Source of the DNA: Entonaema liquescens
Lineage: Eukaryota > Ascomycota > Sordariomycetes > Xylariales > Xylariaceae
Assembly: GCA_902805475.1 (NCBI GenBank)
Contig: CADCSX010000006.1
Span: forward strand, 2,170,001 to 2,234,000
Direction of reading: 5' to 3'
DNA length: 64,000 bases
Part shown: one piece after another, positions 46,724-58,052 of the stretch
How positions within the stretch are numbered: the first letter of the stretch is position 1
How the letters are laid out: each line of letters begins with the position of its first letter
Notes under the pieces: model-generated
Databases searched by the model: none
The model's input: only the letters and a program-made list of their open reading frames with translations
What the model was told of the DNA's origin: nothing
Translations under genes and position numbers: made by a program

Positions 46724-48546
46724 ATGCCTCCTAGAAGCACATTCATGCAACAAGAATTGACCTTTCATAAAATCCTGCCTTTAGTGATTTACGGTGCTAC
46801 CATGATGGGAGATATTGAGGAAGAAACACAGATGTCTCATAAAGGTAGATTTTTGTTCATCACCAATAACGTACGTCCATTAGAGATAACCGCTCCCTCT
46901 AATCAGAGAGGAAAGAAGCGTTCACATCATAAGAGTCGCCATGGTTGTCTCGCTTGCAAGCGCCGAAGAGTCAAGGTTTGTGATACACTGCCGTTGATGA
47001 CCCTCGAAATGCACATATCAATATGCAGCTTAATGCCATTTGCCTGCTAACATTTAGTTCTGCAGTGTGATGAGCAGTTTCCCTGCTCGAATTGTTTAAA
47101 GAGAAGTGAAAGATGCATATAATCAACAAATGATGCATACAAAAACGACAAGTCAAGTCCATGTATTTCTCAACCAACTAGTCATCCTATAGTAGATGAC
47201 ACCAGGATCAATTTACTCCATTTAGAGTTATTCTACCATTTTCAAAGAGATGTCACGAATACTCTTGCCTTCTCTGAAATCTGGTCGCAAGTTCTTCCGC
47301 GGTCATTCCAAGTGTGTCATATCTTTTTAATGTCTCTTCATTCTATCCGTATATCATCACAGTTGGCGACTAGAGAAGATTCGTGACGGATATATCAGTA
47401 TCACATTAACTAAGAGAGATGTAATAGGAACCTTATCTCATGTGCACGATTCTCTGCCTCTCAGCAACCCACCTCTCTACTCTACGACCTCAAGTCCCTC
47501 GCTACTCTCGCGTCGCTCTTCAACTATTAGCAAAGTCGGCTTCGCTCTTTAGAGGGAAGCTATTCAATCCTCTCACAGCCGAGAATATTGAAGCTCTGAT
47601 AGCCACTTCTGTCCTCATGCACTACATCTCGTGGAGCCATGTGGAGTTCCTTGAGGAAAAGGGTCAGTTCTCCAACTACGAAGAACGCGGCAGCTTGATT
47701 ACGTGTCTCTCACAGGATCCCCTCTTACAGCTAAGTTCAGGGGTACGAGGAATATTTTCTGAAGCATACCCGATCCTCTGGGGTAGCAACAGCTTGTTCC
47801 TCTCCGCAAGCCTCTATAGTCCGAGGACTGCGATAGAACAGACTATCTTGCAACACGGGGATGACCCTAATAGATTCGTGAGCTACTTCGTGGCAATTTG
47901 GGATAACCCCCTCTACCAGCCCCAATCACTTGGAAAACAAAGAGAGGCACAAGAGCAGTCATCTTCCTCGAGTCTCGATACTTCCATCAATGAAGAAAAG
48001 GGGGAAAGTTATACTTGCACCATGGCAAAATTAAACTATGTGTGCTCTGCTTCCCAAACATGGACGTCTCGGTTGTGCAAGACGCGGAAATCCCAAAAGG
48101 ACGGCAACCTAGGTCTAGATATAGATACAGCCGACACTCAAACAACACCGACGTCGTCGCATTACATCGCGAACCCCCAGCGGATGGCTTTTGAGAGCGT
48201 TGCTAAGAGATTATCGCTTCTCTTAAGCCTAGTCTCTATATCTATCTCTAGTGGCGAGTCGCCCCAGAGATTGGCGTACCTCCAACCTGACATTGAGCGT
48301 TGTTTCTTTACCTTTCCCGTTCTTTGTAGCGTAATCTTCCGCAAGCTCATTCACAAACACGACCCCCGAGTTTTGGTCGTACTCCAGCACTTTTATCGGG
48401 CCGCAAATATTCTGCTTACCGGCTCGACTTCTTGGTGGGCTCGCCCAAGGAGCCGCGTCATCGAGTCTTTGATTTTGCAAGACCTGACATCAAGGGGGTT
48501 ACAAAGGTGCGTCTTGATAGGAGTCGAGGGTGGAGAGCCAACTTAA
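46724..48546 (+). pseudogene. Zn2Cys6 transcription factor interrupted by an in-frame stop
   Basis: Exons 46724-46975, 47066-47311 and 47428-48546 are in phase. The binuclear cluster crosses the first intron: HKSRHGCLACKRRRVK then CDEQFPCSNCLKRSERC, all six cysteines present. Two codons later TAA at 47120-47122 stops the frame, yet the same frame continues with coding-like sequence (SSPCISQPTSHPIVDDTRINLLHLELFYHF) and splices to YLMCTILCLSATHLSTL, the usual regulatory region of sterol-regulator-type (Upc2-like) Zn2Cys6 proteins. CAA to TAA is a C-to-T change at CpA, the RIP context. As written only a ~100-residue DNA-binding fragment would be made. The start is the first in-frame ATG; the 3' end may include a further small exon. 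Confidence 0.72.
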
Positions 48547-49299
48547 TGATGGCAGCCCGGTTGTTGGCTCTTTAGAGTTAAAATGCTTCAATAGCAGCTG
48601 TTGATGTGGTTAGGATACATGGCGTTGTATATAGTCTGTTGCGAGGGACCCTCGATGATAAATCTCATTATCACTATCGTGATGCTGTAACTTTAGCCAA
48701 AATAGCAGCCTTGCCTTTTCTCTAGATGTAGGCCTGTGTGTATCCAATTCATTCTTTTAAAGTAACTTAAACATAACGCTCCTTGATGTTGCCTTCTCGG
48801 TTTGGATTTTACAGTCAATCATTCACCGCATGGCTTCTAATACACCACTTATTATTCCTTCCTTGTTAAAGCATAATATCACAAGACTTAAATAATAACA
48901 AGATGGCTATATCCAGATGTTTTGATGCGAATTGGCCTAGACCGTTCTCTTCGCAAGCCTTCTACGTACGGGATATGTGCCGAAGCCGAGCTTAGGCTAA
49001 ATCATGTCGCGATCACGACTTTACTTAAACTCGCACGCATCCCGCACCCGACGTAGTAACACGGAAGCTCTACTATACACTAGACCAGCTCATCCACCGG
49101 AAGACTTGGGCGTGTTCCTGATGAACCTGAGGCAGGGAAATCATTGCCAGAATAAATACCACTTACCTCCAGCACTTTGGTAATGTAACTAAACATCCTT
49201 GCTTTTCAACTGTAGTCCTTTTTCTATAGCATATCCGTGCCAATTCTTAAATCCTTCGATTAAGGGATCGTCTATAATAGTTCGAGGAAAATATTACTT
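48547..49299. other. intergenic, nothing recognised
   Basis: Terminator of the regulator gene and promoter of the secreted protein gene. No coding frame supported. Confidence 0.5.
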
Positions 49300-49933
49300 A
49301 TGATGCTGTTCCAGCCTTTTGCCGTCGCGCTCCTTGCCACAGCTGCCTCCGCCAGCCCCGTAGCTCCGCGACAGTCATCGGGTCCTGGCACAACACTGCA
49401 GTCGGGATGGTACTGGATTCGCGCAGTAGCTGCGCCTAACTTCCACAAGTACCTCCAGACCAAGCCGGCTTATGCGCCAGGCACGGCGATCCTTGAGAGC
49501 TACAAGACCGCGGGGCAATTTAACGTTAAGGACGGACAGTTGGTCGCTAATACCGGCGACGGGAACGCACCGCTATATCTGCACGTCGAGAAACCAGCCG
49601 ACTTAGCGAACCCTCCGCGAACACTCGCTACCTCGTTCAACACTACGGAGAACACATTCGGCACTTTTGTTTTCCAAGGAGACGCCCTTACTTGGAGCGT
49701 CCCGGATATCAACCGACAGAACCTGGCTGCTTGGCTCGTCTGCCAAAACCAGGCGCTATTCATCAACACCGGCGCCTATGGCTACCAGACTCCCGCTGGG
49801 TGCTCAGACCAAACTGTAAGAAAATTCTCTGTCTTCTACATGTGTCTTTCATTGTCCGAGCTGCAATGCAGAAAGTAACGTACTGACAAAGTGACAGATT
49901 CACTATTACAATGACGCGCATGCGAATGAGTGA
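49300..49933 (+). CDS. secreted protein of unknown function
   Basis: Exons 49300-49815 and 49898-49933; the 82-nt intron has a GTAAGA donor and CTGAC branch. The product is 183 residues. The signal peptide is MMLFQPFAVALLATAASA, then SPVAPRQ, which could include a dibasic-type or KEX-like processing site. The mature part has GWYWIRAVAAPNFHKYLQTKP, a repetitive beta-type pattern, two N-glycosylation sequons (NTTEN) and two cysteines (AWLVCQNQ and AGCSDQ) that may pair. It resembles a family of small secreted ascomycete proteins annotated only as a domain of unknown function. Without exon 2 the tail IHYYNDAHANE would be replaced by intron translation. Confidence 0.75.
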
Positions 49934-50898
49934 TGCATAAGCTTGGATTGAATATGAATTTAATAATAGTGTGTATCTGTATATAGTATCGGGTTGCAGT
50001 TGAGTGACACGAATTATCAATATATTCTATTCAGGATCAATGGTGCTGTGAGTCTGATATTGAATTCCCCAAGAGATTTCTCATCAGCGCACATACGAAA
50101 TACCTACATCTCACTTATCAATCACATATTTGTGTAACTTGTGCAGCTTAGCCAGCGTAACACATCTTAGGTGACTTGTATTTTATACGTTTCATACGCT
50201 GGAGTTTGAATCGTCCTATACATATAGGGGTAACCCCAAGCAAGCACAATCCAACACGACCAAGTCTTTGTTCAACTAAGGTAACACCAGAGTAGAGAAT
50301 GACTAATTACAAATGACTTGTCATGCATAATATCTTGATAAAGTCTCCTTTCAAGTTGTATAATTCAGATAGATGAATCTCTTGTTCCAGGTTAAAGCAA
50401 CTCAGCTCATGACAATGCGGGACTCAAAGGAGGTAGGGGACAATGCTATTCTCTCTCAGGTCAGAGATGACAAAGACTCCTTACACAAGGAAAATGACTC
50501 AGCACCAAGAAAGCAAACAATACCGATTCACGGGAGCGCTGGGCTTAGACTTTGCAGCCCCAGGAAGATAATGAATTTATATAAACAAGCGAACAAGTAA
50601 CTGAAGGGACTTTGACGTCAGAGTTGAAACTCTTTAGCATCCAAGTCCATTCAATACCAGGGGCCTCGACTACGTTTCTCGCAGCGGTGCTTTACTCTCT
50701 CATGACTTTCTACTCTCGAATCGTGCCGTACTCTATAACCCGTAACATTTCCGCTTCTAGATTCCCAGTAGCTATAAAAGTTGCTCCGTTACCAAAAAGT
50801 AGTTCATTCCTTAGCTGGTTCTTAAGGAAACAACCTCAGCAAACCCTCCCATACTAGAGTCGGTATATCTCGGACGCACGCTCGAATTTACCTTCATC
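49934..50898. other. intergenic, nothing certain
   Basis: Open frames at 50373-50600 and 50612-50857 lack recognisable content. The second, hydrophobic and basic, ends about 40 bp before the next gene's ATG and could conceivably belong to its transcript. Confidence 0.4.
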
Positions 50899-51489
50899 AT
50901 GTTTCTCCGGTTCAATCTCCTGGCGAAGTTCAGGGAATGGCTCCCGCGGATGTGGGAGGAAGACTATTTGCCATTCTACAGAACCGTATGTAATGGCATC
51001 TACCTCATCGTATCAACATACGCCCGGCTTCTTTGGAATGCCTTAGACGAGTTGATCGAGCCGCTCGTGATCTTCTCCCAACGAATAAGGGCTATACTCG
51101 TCGGGGCCTTTAACGCATCAGTCGGGCTACTTAATTATCTCACGCAAAATCACACCATAAATCTATCCGTAGTTATACGCGAGTATGCGCTCTTCATCGT
51201 TCGCGTTTCCCTACGTACTGCGGATAGCGAACTATACCGGGTCATGTATGCCATAATAGACCTACTGACGATCGCCCTCCAAGTGGGGTTCTGGTTGCTG
51301 TGTATATATTCTACAATGGAAAGGAAGCTGGAGTCTGCCCCGATACCACAGCCGCGCCCGCTGAGTTGGACGGCAGAAGACCATATAAGCCAATATTTCC
51401 AGAATGCGGAACGGTCGGGGAATAGGCCGCGATGGAGGTACACGGCTGATGGCGGAGTTGTGAAGATGCCAAGTTATGTCTTCAGTTAA
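50899..51489 (+). CDS. unknown protein with one or more membrane segments
   Basis: A single-exon ORF of 196 residues with ATG in good context (CATCATGTTT). Hydrophobic stretches are YRTVCNGIYLIVSTYARLLW and, stronger, LLTIALQVGFWLLCIYSTM (about 123-141), followed by a polar C-terminus. Aromatic and charged residues alternate as in amphipathic helices. I recognise no family. Codon use and absence of stops over 590 bp support a real gene; a lineage-specific protein is likely. Confidence 0.6.
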   Translation: MFLRFNLLAKFREWLPRMWEEDYLPFYRTVCNGIYLIVSTYARLLWNALDELIEPLVIFSQRIRAILVGAFNASVGLLNYLTQNHTINLSVVIREYALFIVRVSLRTADSELYRVMYAIIDLLTIALQVGFWLLCIYSTMERKLESAPIPQPRPLSWTAEDHISQYFQNAERSGNRPRWRYTADGGVVKMPSYVFS

Positions 51490-51733
51490 TATATTATTCC
51501 AGCCTCGCACACGCAGCGTAGACACCTTGCTTGAGAAAGAAATAGAAATGGGTATATAGGTAGGAAGATAAATAAGGTATATAAGGTATGAATGGAATTT
51601 CAAAAAGAAAAAAACAAGTTTTCCTGTTTGTTAAGGGGGTCGAACGCCGGTCCGATGCTATGCGATATGCCGTGATTTTTTGAAGCCGTATGCAATGCTG
51701 TACCATGTCTCATATGCGTCGTTTATTTCGTTT

Positions 51734-52601
51734 CTAGAAACCCATCTCCTCGTCGCTATCCTCGTCTCCTCCACCATTAGCTCTTTCTTCCTCCTCTTCC
51801 CTCCTACTCGCCTCGGCGCTCGCGCCTAGCTTCCTCACGCCTTCGACGACGCCCAACACGAACCCTCTGCTTTCGGCTAATTCCATGGCCCCGACACCTC
51901 GCAGGTTGAGCACGCCGCCACCACCTTCTAAATGGACGGTACTGCCGCGCATTTTCGCGGCCCGTACTTCTTGTAGATCACGCAATAAAGTTCGAACTTC
52001 GGCTGCGTTAGGTATATCGTCGGCGGCGTGCGCGAGTAAAGTCTCTGAAAGTTCTAGCCAGTGATAGGGTAGGTAGCCCGAGGGGGCGTCTTGTGTACAC
52101 GAGGGGAGAAAGGGTGGTGATAAAACCATATCCCCAGGTTTTAACTCGGACGAGGCTTGCGCATATGGTCTCGCTCCACCCCTCCCGTCAGACTTCATTG
52201 GGGGTGGTGGTGGTGGGGAGAATGCCACAGGATCGATATTGGTTTCGTAATGAATTATATCCTTGAGTGAATCTGGGTGTAGCCAAGGTGGTGCAACGAT
52301 ATTCGCACGACGTTGTTTCTTAAGTAAAAGCGCAAGCCATAAGGGAAGTTGAGCGCGATGCGGGGGGCGTAAAGCTGGTGTTTTACCCTGAATAGTGGGA
52401 ATTGTGTCTCGTTAGCTAAATCTGCTTTGATGATGGCGGGGTGGTAATGGTGGTGATGGTGGGGTTATTTTGGATTGGATTATTTACACTGAGTAATGGA
52501 ATTGATTCTAATCTTTGGCGAGGAACGACAGTAACCATCTCCATCTCACAGAGGAAAGCTACCTCGGTTGGCACAAGGCCAGGTGGTAATGGGAGGGCCA
52601 T
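51734..52601 (-). CDS. PSF2: GINS complex subunit Psf2
   Basis: Exons 52601-52488 and 52387-51734 give 255 residues. The first exon reads MALPLPPGLVPTEVAFLCE...RLESIPLLS and splices in phase (GTAAAT donor, CTAAC branch) to GKTPALRPPHRAQLPLWLALLLKKQRRANIVAPPWL, the conserved N-terminal part of Psf2. Later YLPYHWLELSETLL and RGVGAMELAESRGFV are also conserved. Known role: with Sld5, Psf1 and Psf3 it forms GINS, part of the Cdc45-MCM-GINS replicative helicase. The C-terminus is acidic (DEDSDEEMGF). The frame is intact. Confidence 0.94.
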
Positions 52602-52994
52602 ATTTTTTTGGTTGAATAAAGGAATTAGTGAAGCTTCGCCGTAAAGCGAGGCTAGAGCGGGAGAGACGCGACGGCGATAAAGAAAGACCTATGTGACGCG
52701 CTATCAGACACTCCTAATTGAATTAATTGATTTAAAGTCATATCCTTGTGGCGGTGCAAAATTGTGGCACTTGCTCTTTTCTTCTTCTTTTTTCTGTGCT
52801 TGTTTTTGTTAGAGTTATTCCAATTCATCCAACTCCAAAATTCCATTTCATTACGTTAGAGGTATCTAATACTATTTAACGTCTCCACAAAGAATAACGC
52901 TATCACATGCTTGGAAATAGTACCTACACAATGAAGAATTAGGTGTTCTATTGTTTTGAAATTCTCAACCATCTAACCTAGAATTATACCCTCT
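52602..52994. other. intergenic between PSF2 start and xylose reductase end
   Basis: PSF2 promoter and the 3' flank of the reductase gene; no further element seen. Confidence 0.5.
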
Positions 52995-54109
52995 TTAACC
53001 AAAGATTCTAATAGGCCTTCCCAGAGTGGCCGGGTTATTGAAACGCAGACCAATATCCAAAGAAGAAATCTGTTTGATCTCATCGTCGCTCAAATCGAAG
53101 GAGCAGCACTCGAGGTTTTGCTTTAGTCGATCAACGCTGTTCGACTTAGGGATGACAATGATGTTGCGTTGAGTACACCATCGAAGCAGAACTTGCCCGG
53201 GGTCTTGCCGTGCTTCTCTGCGACACTCTTTACCACGTCTGTCTCGAATAGGGGCTTAACCTCTTTAGCCGTAGCGTTGTCCAACTCGATGAAGCTCTGC
53301 GGGCCAAATGTCGAGTAACCAGTTACGGCAATGTTGTTTTCTTGCGCCAAAGCGATAAGGCCTGGCTGAGTTAGGTACGGGTGGTGCTCAATCTGCAAGA
53401 CACTCGGGTGAATCTTCGCATACGACAGCAAGTCGTAGATCAGCTGAGGCTGGAAGTTTGATACGCCGATGCTCCTGACGAAGCCATTGGGGTTCTCCTT
53501 AGTCTGAACCAGATCCTCCAAAGCCTTCCAGGTCTCCGAGATAGGTACCTTGGCTAGCGGAGTAACCTTAGTCTGTTCTTTGTCAGACCAGAAGCAAGGA
53601 AATCGGATCTTGTCGAAGGGAATAAACTCTAGCGCGATGGGGAAGTGGATCAAGAACAGGTCCAAGTATCCTAAACCCCACGCTTCGTTTTCTAGCTTCG
53701 CCATCTCATGCGCATGTTCGCGGGCGTGGTAGTTGTTCCATAACTTTGATGTGATGAACAAGTCTTCTCGCTTCACTATGCCCTCTTCGATAGCTCTCCG
53801 CACACCTTTGCCAGCCTCGGCACTATTTGTGTAATCCCAAGCGCCATCAATGTGTCTGTAACCTAACTTGATCGCATTGTAGACTATCGAGCAGAAAATT
53901 AGGTATCAGCGACTGCCCATATTCAATAATATTTGAAAAATGCTAAGGGAGACATACCTTGATCAGCACAGGTTTCGTTCGGTACTTTCCAGATACCGAA
54001 GCCAACTAAGGGCATTTCCTATTGTCATTAGTCTCGACCACAGAAGTAGACAGGGAGCATCGCATACATAGCCAGAGGCCAGCTTTACGGTGGGAGTCTT
54101 CGTTGCCAT
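52995..54109 (-). CDS. xyl1: D-xylose reductase (aldo-keto reductase 2 family), one base short in this sequence
   Basis: Exons 54109-54068, 54018-53958 and 53883-52995. The catalytic tetrad is visible: Asp47 and Tyr52 (IDGAWDYTNSAEAGKG), Lys81 (FITSKLWN) and His114 (LFLIHFPIA). SIGVSNFQPQLIYDLLSYAK, QIEHHPYLTQPGL and GYSTFGPQSFIELD are xylose-reductase signatures. After KTPG the frame breaks; one further C in the run at 53199-53202 (G on the plus strand) restores QVLLRW and the cofactor motif IPKSNSVDRLKQN, ending FNNPATLGRPIRIFG, 330 residues in all. Known role: NAD(P)H-dependent reduction of xylose to xylitol, the first step of pentose catabolism in the cytosol. The break is probably a base-call error. 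Confidence 0.92.
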
Positions 54110-56356
54110 GGTTAGCGGGTAACTGGTGAGCTATTTCTTAAGATTCAAGAGAGAAAAGTCTAAGAAAAAGTTTTAAGAAAGTGAAAGCAACCCAAATTTA
54201 TACATAAAAGATGTCAAATTTCACTTTCAGATTTCTCCACCTATAGTTTTGAGCAATTGAGTTCGCGATGAGGGGTTGGGAGGACTGAGGGGCAGTGAAT
54301 CGGATTCTATTACACCATGACGTTAGTTTTCTGTATAGTCTTACGGCTTCTGTGGGGCTCCAACGCTTCCACTTAACTATTTAGGATGGCGCGCCGGTTC
54401 TCAAGTATCTCCCCCGTAGGCTCGGGCTAGCTTCCCGTTGCAGCGAATGTGCGAAAGCCCCCTTTTCGAGTCACGCCGTAACTGAAAGGGGCCGATAAGG
54501 TACTGTGATGACCGATGATAGGCGTATATACTGCAATACATACATATCTAGGTATGTATCTCTGTAAGCCACCGGGAATTACCTGCGAAGTTGAATCAAA
54601 CGGCGTGGTGACGTGATCAAGCTGACCTGGTCGTATCTATCTTCTACGCTTATACACCATGATTATAAGAAGTATGATGTCTGATATTGGGAATTTTTAA
54701 AACGAGCGAGCGAATCATAAGCAAAACCCCATTTTACTGTGTCAATCTATCGAGTCTGTTGCTTTATACATCAACTATAAGTACAGTTACCAGGCCAATA
54801 AACCGTTAACCTTGTTGGTCAACCAAGACCAAATTAGGAAGTTTCCTTTAATATCATTGGTTACTCGTAGCTCTTAGCGCCGCTTTATAAGACATACACA
54901 AAAAGACATAATAGGAATAACGTCCGCCATATGTCAGAGTTAGCTCCCGAGGGTTGACCGAAAGGGTACTCGTCTCTCTAGATAAGGCATACCGTCCTAT
55001 CGTGTGAAGAGTGAAGATTCGTCTATATATATATATATATATATATACTTGAGCGTAAAGAATCATGGCAACTCATATTCTGTTACATGAGACTTAATAG
55101 GAAGGTTGGTTAGACCACCTGACGTTGCATTGACCATATTTACCTTTACTCTTAAGACTATCCAATTCAATATAGACTAAATAGAATAATTGCGTTTTAT
55201 GAGATTGCTCGTGCTTATCTATCATATCTCTAAGACGGTTCGGCAGCCAACATATGTACATCTGTTACTAGAGTTGCGATATGAAACGCCACCACTCGAA
55301 CGTTAAACCGACCGGACTGAATCTTCGGCGGGTAGAAACCCTTGAAACTTGAAGTAAATATGGTTTACAACCTGTATCTTTAGCAATCCTAAGTTCTAAG
55401 GGGCAGATCGATACCCGAAGCACATCTAATATTACTCTCTCGTAGGGACGAGAACTCGATCAAGGTTATCCAGGTAAACATGTTATAGGTTTACACAGGC
55501 ACTCGATAACAGATGTTGATGTGGAAGATGCTGGTGTAAAGGTGACCTAGTATGAGACTACCTAGCATCGGGTCGTTACGACATTTGGGGTAGATGAGGC
55601 TTAGTCTACCACCATCTAGATTACCGAGTCGCGACACGTCGGCCACATAATCGAACTTCCTGTTGTGAAATCGGGTAATTCGAATAGTTCTCGAACCTCA
55701 TACTTGACGGTACCAGATTGATTTATCCAGGGACCATGTAGTTATTACGTGCAACTTGGGTCGGGAAGGATGGCATATCTGCATGAGCCTTTTTTTTCTC
55801 ACACCAGCTTTGCTAATACCGCAAATACTAACAGCCGATATCTCCTAGACAGTTTGGGAGCATATAAATTACATGTTAATCTATAACATAAGGGAAGCCC
55901 CTACGACACCCTTTGCTTTTACCCTGAATTCCTAAGTTAGGCTAGCGGTGATCCGATCAGACAGGCTATTATCCAGTTGTGACGGGTTTACGTCTAATGG
56001 TTCGAGTACTGGCTTTGCTAACTCTTGTTCGCTAAATCTTACGCCGACCATTATGTACTTCTCCTATACCGAAGAGTCCGAAGGCTGGAGTTTTAAAAAG
56101 ACAACATTATTCTAGTTTTGTTTTGCTTTGATATGATGATCTTGTTAGACGTAGTTGAGTTAGCGAAAGGGAAAAAGCTGTGTGACCATTCACATTCGCC
56201 TTCTCCCCCAATTCAGGGTTCCCCTGTCTCTTCCCCCACAAACCAGGATCCCGGGTGGTTACCATCCGCTACCATCCGCCTTTTGCACGCATAGGACGCA
56301 CTACTGTAATGCCCTGTTGCTCGATCCACACCAGCTAGGAGACTTACAATCACATA
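54110..56356. other. intergenic region with a TA microsatellite
   Basis: About 2.2 kb with no gene supported; contains the xylose reductase promoter at its left end. Confidence 0.5.
55024..55047 (+). repeat. (TA)12 microsatellite
   Basis: Uninterrupted dinucleotide run of 24 bp in intergenic DNA. Confidence 0.95.
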
Positions 56357-57490
56357 ATGCCGACGTATTTGTGTCACGGCTTTCGTTGGCATCGGACAAG
56401 TATACGGTATTTTGTGGTTATTCAGAATCTTGACGACGTCGCTTCAGAATGGATTATAGCGCGGCAGAGCCCTCTCGCCATCCTTAACCAATTTTACGAG
56501 CTATTCGACTTTCTACCTCCCTGTCCTCGCCCGGCGCGAAATCTAAGCCCATCACCACTTCATATTCGCAATCAATTTCCAACAATAAATGGTTATGTCC
56601 ACTCACACACGCCTTCATGCAGCAGCCAGGTGTACAGGGAGGATGGTGTCGCCCGATTTGAAAATAGCGAGAACGGAAATGGCAGCCGACAGGGCAAATT
56701 ATCGAAACGCAGTAAAGCTTCGGGGCAGCTATCGACAGCTAAGCGACGCGACAAATTATCTCTCTTCCCACCTTTGGAGCCACCAGATGCCAACGACGAC
56801 GTACCATTTAACGATTGGTCTATAGTAAAGTTCCTCGAAGAGTTCGATCCATCAGATTTGACTACCGTGAGCGGACAGTGGGCATATATCGCAGATTATA
56901 TGGTACGCATAGATACTTCGGTTTCGGTTGCGGAAGAGATAAGTCGATACGAAGCACGGATGAAGACGGAACTTTATAAGCCCATGAGCGGCATGAGTGA
57001 AGAAACCGGCCACAGGACGAATACATTTGGTAATAAGAAGGCGGGTTGGTTTGAGAAACTTCGCGACCAACTGCAAAGAAAAGAAAGTATTAGATGGTAC
57101 ATTGTGGTATGCGGTGATGAAGAGCGCGCTGGCGTTGAATTAGCTGAGAGCCAGGAAGCGAAGGGTGGAAGGAGTAAAGCTAATGGCAACGACAGCCAAT
57201 CATCCCGTACAATTATCGAGGATGGATTCGAATTTCGTTTCCCGGAACTGTTACTACCGCGCCGGCTTACAGAGCAAGGGCCGAGACGTCGTAGGGCTGA
57301 GAAAAGTATGACCAAGCAGAGTCAGACAGTTTTACCCGATAAGGGGCAGCCAGTCATCCCCCCTCCTCCTGCTCCTCTACAAGTCGCTCATAAAATGTCG
57401 ATGGATCACGCTATCAAGCAGACGACATCCAGGTTCAGTGGTAGACTCAGAAGGCTATTCCTAGGGCGAAAACCTAATGAGCTAACCTGA
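56357..57490 (+). CDS. conserved fungal protein of unknown function
   Basis: A single exon of 377 residues starting MPTYLCHGFRWHRTSIRYFV. That N-terminal segment, the SPLAILNQFYELFDFLPP helix and FNDWSIVKFLEEFDPSDLT...WAYIADYMVRIDTSVSVAEEISRYE have the look of a conserved globular core separated by disordered basic linkers (about 70-150 and 255-340). The C-terminus RFSGRLRRLFLGRKP is strongly basic. I recall similar architecture in hypothetical proteins of many Pezizomycotina but no experimentally defined role. No signal peptide or membrane segment. Confidence 0.75.
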   Translation: MPTYLCHGFRWHRTSIRYFVVIQNLDDVASEWIIARQSPLAILNQFYELFDFLPPCPRPARNLSPSPLHIRNQFPTINGYVHSHTPSCSSQVYREDGVARFENSENGNGSRQGKLSKRSKASGQLSTAKRRDKLSLFPPLEPPDANDDVPFNDWSIVKFLEEFDPSDLTTVSGQWAYIADYMVRIDTSVSVAEEISRYEARMKTELYKPMSGMSEETGHRTNTFGNKKAGWFEKLRDQLQRKESIRWYIVVCGDEERAGVELAESQEAKGGRSKANGNDSQSSRTIIEDGFEFRFPELLLPRRLTEQGPRRRRAEKSMTKQSQTVLPDKGQPVIPPPPAPLQVAHKMSMDHAIKQTTSRFSGRLRRLFLGRKPNELT

Positions 57491-58052
57491 GAGATGTGAA
57501 TGGCTCAGCCATTAGTTCTTTCAACATATTGAACCTAGCGCCCTCTTCTCAGAGTATTCAAGTTTCTCAAAAGGACGCTGCGGGAGGTCAGCATCATCAT
57601 TCGTTACACAATGATGTGCCTCTACGAAGCCGCGGTATTCCACACCAGTATCGAACTACGGATCTCCCTATTGTATTGATCGAGTTTTCTGTTCGTCAAC
57701 TGCAGCACGACTAACTTGACCTTGGCATTAGCCACGCGTACTCTATGTGGACTTTCCACATGCATGTCTTTGCCAAAGACTTCGACGGTAGCTGCCACCA
57801 TGATGTTGGATGCGCTCCCTTATCACTGGAGATTAGGAGTAAAGTTAAATACTAGGCAAGAGCCCTATGTGGCGCCTCGGGATCTGGTGTGGACGGAAAG
57901 GACCAGAAGCTTTTTCTCCTTTCGTCGCCTTCTTCTAGTGCCATCAACTATCCCCTAACTCGGTCAAGCCAACTCTTTATGGCTAGGTATTCAATCTATC
58001 GCATCTCTCTTCACAGTTATTACTTCTGGAATCGTATGCTCCAATAGTAGCA
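57491..58052. other. intergenic, nothing certain
   Basis: Short open frames directly after the preceding gene have protein-like composition in places (57496-57714), but no domain or splice link could be shown. Confidence 0.4.
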
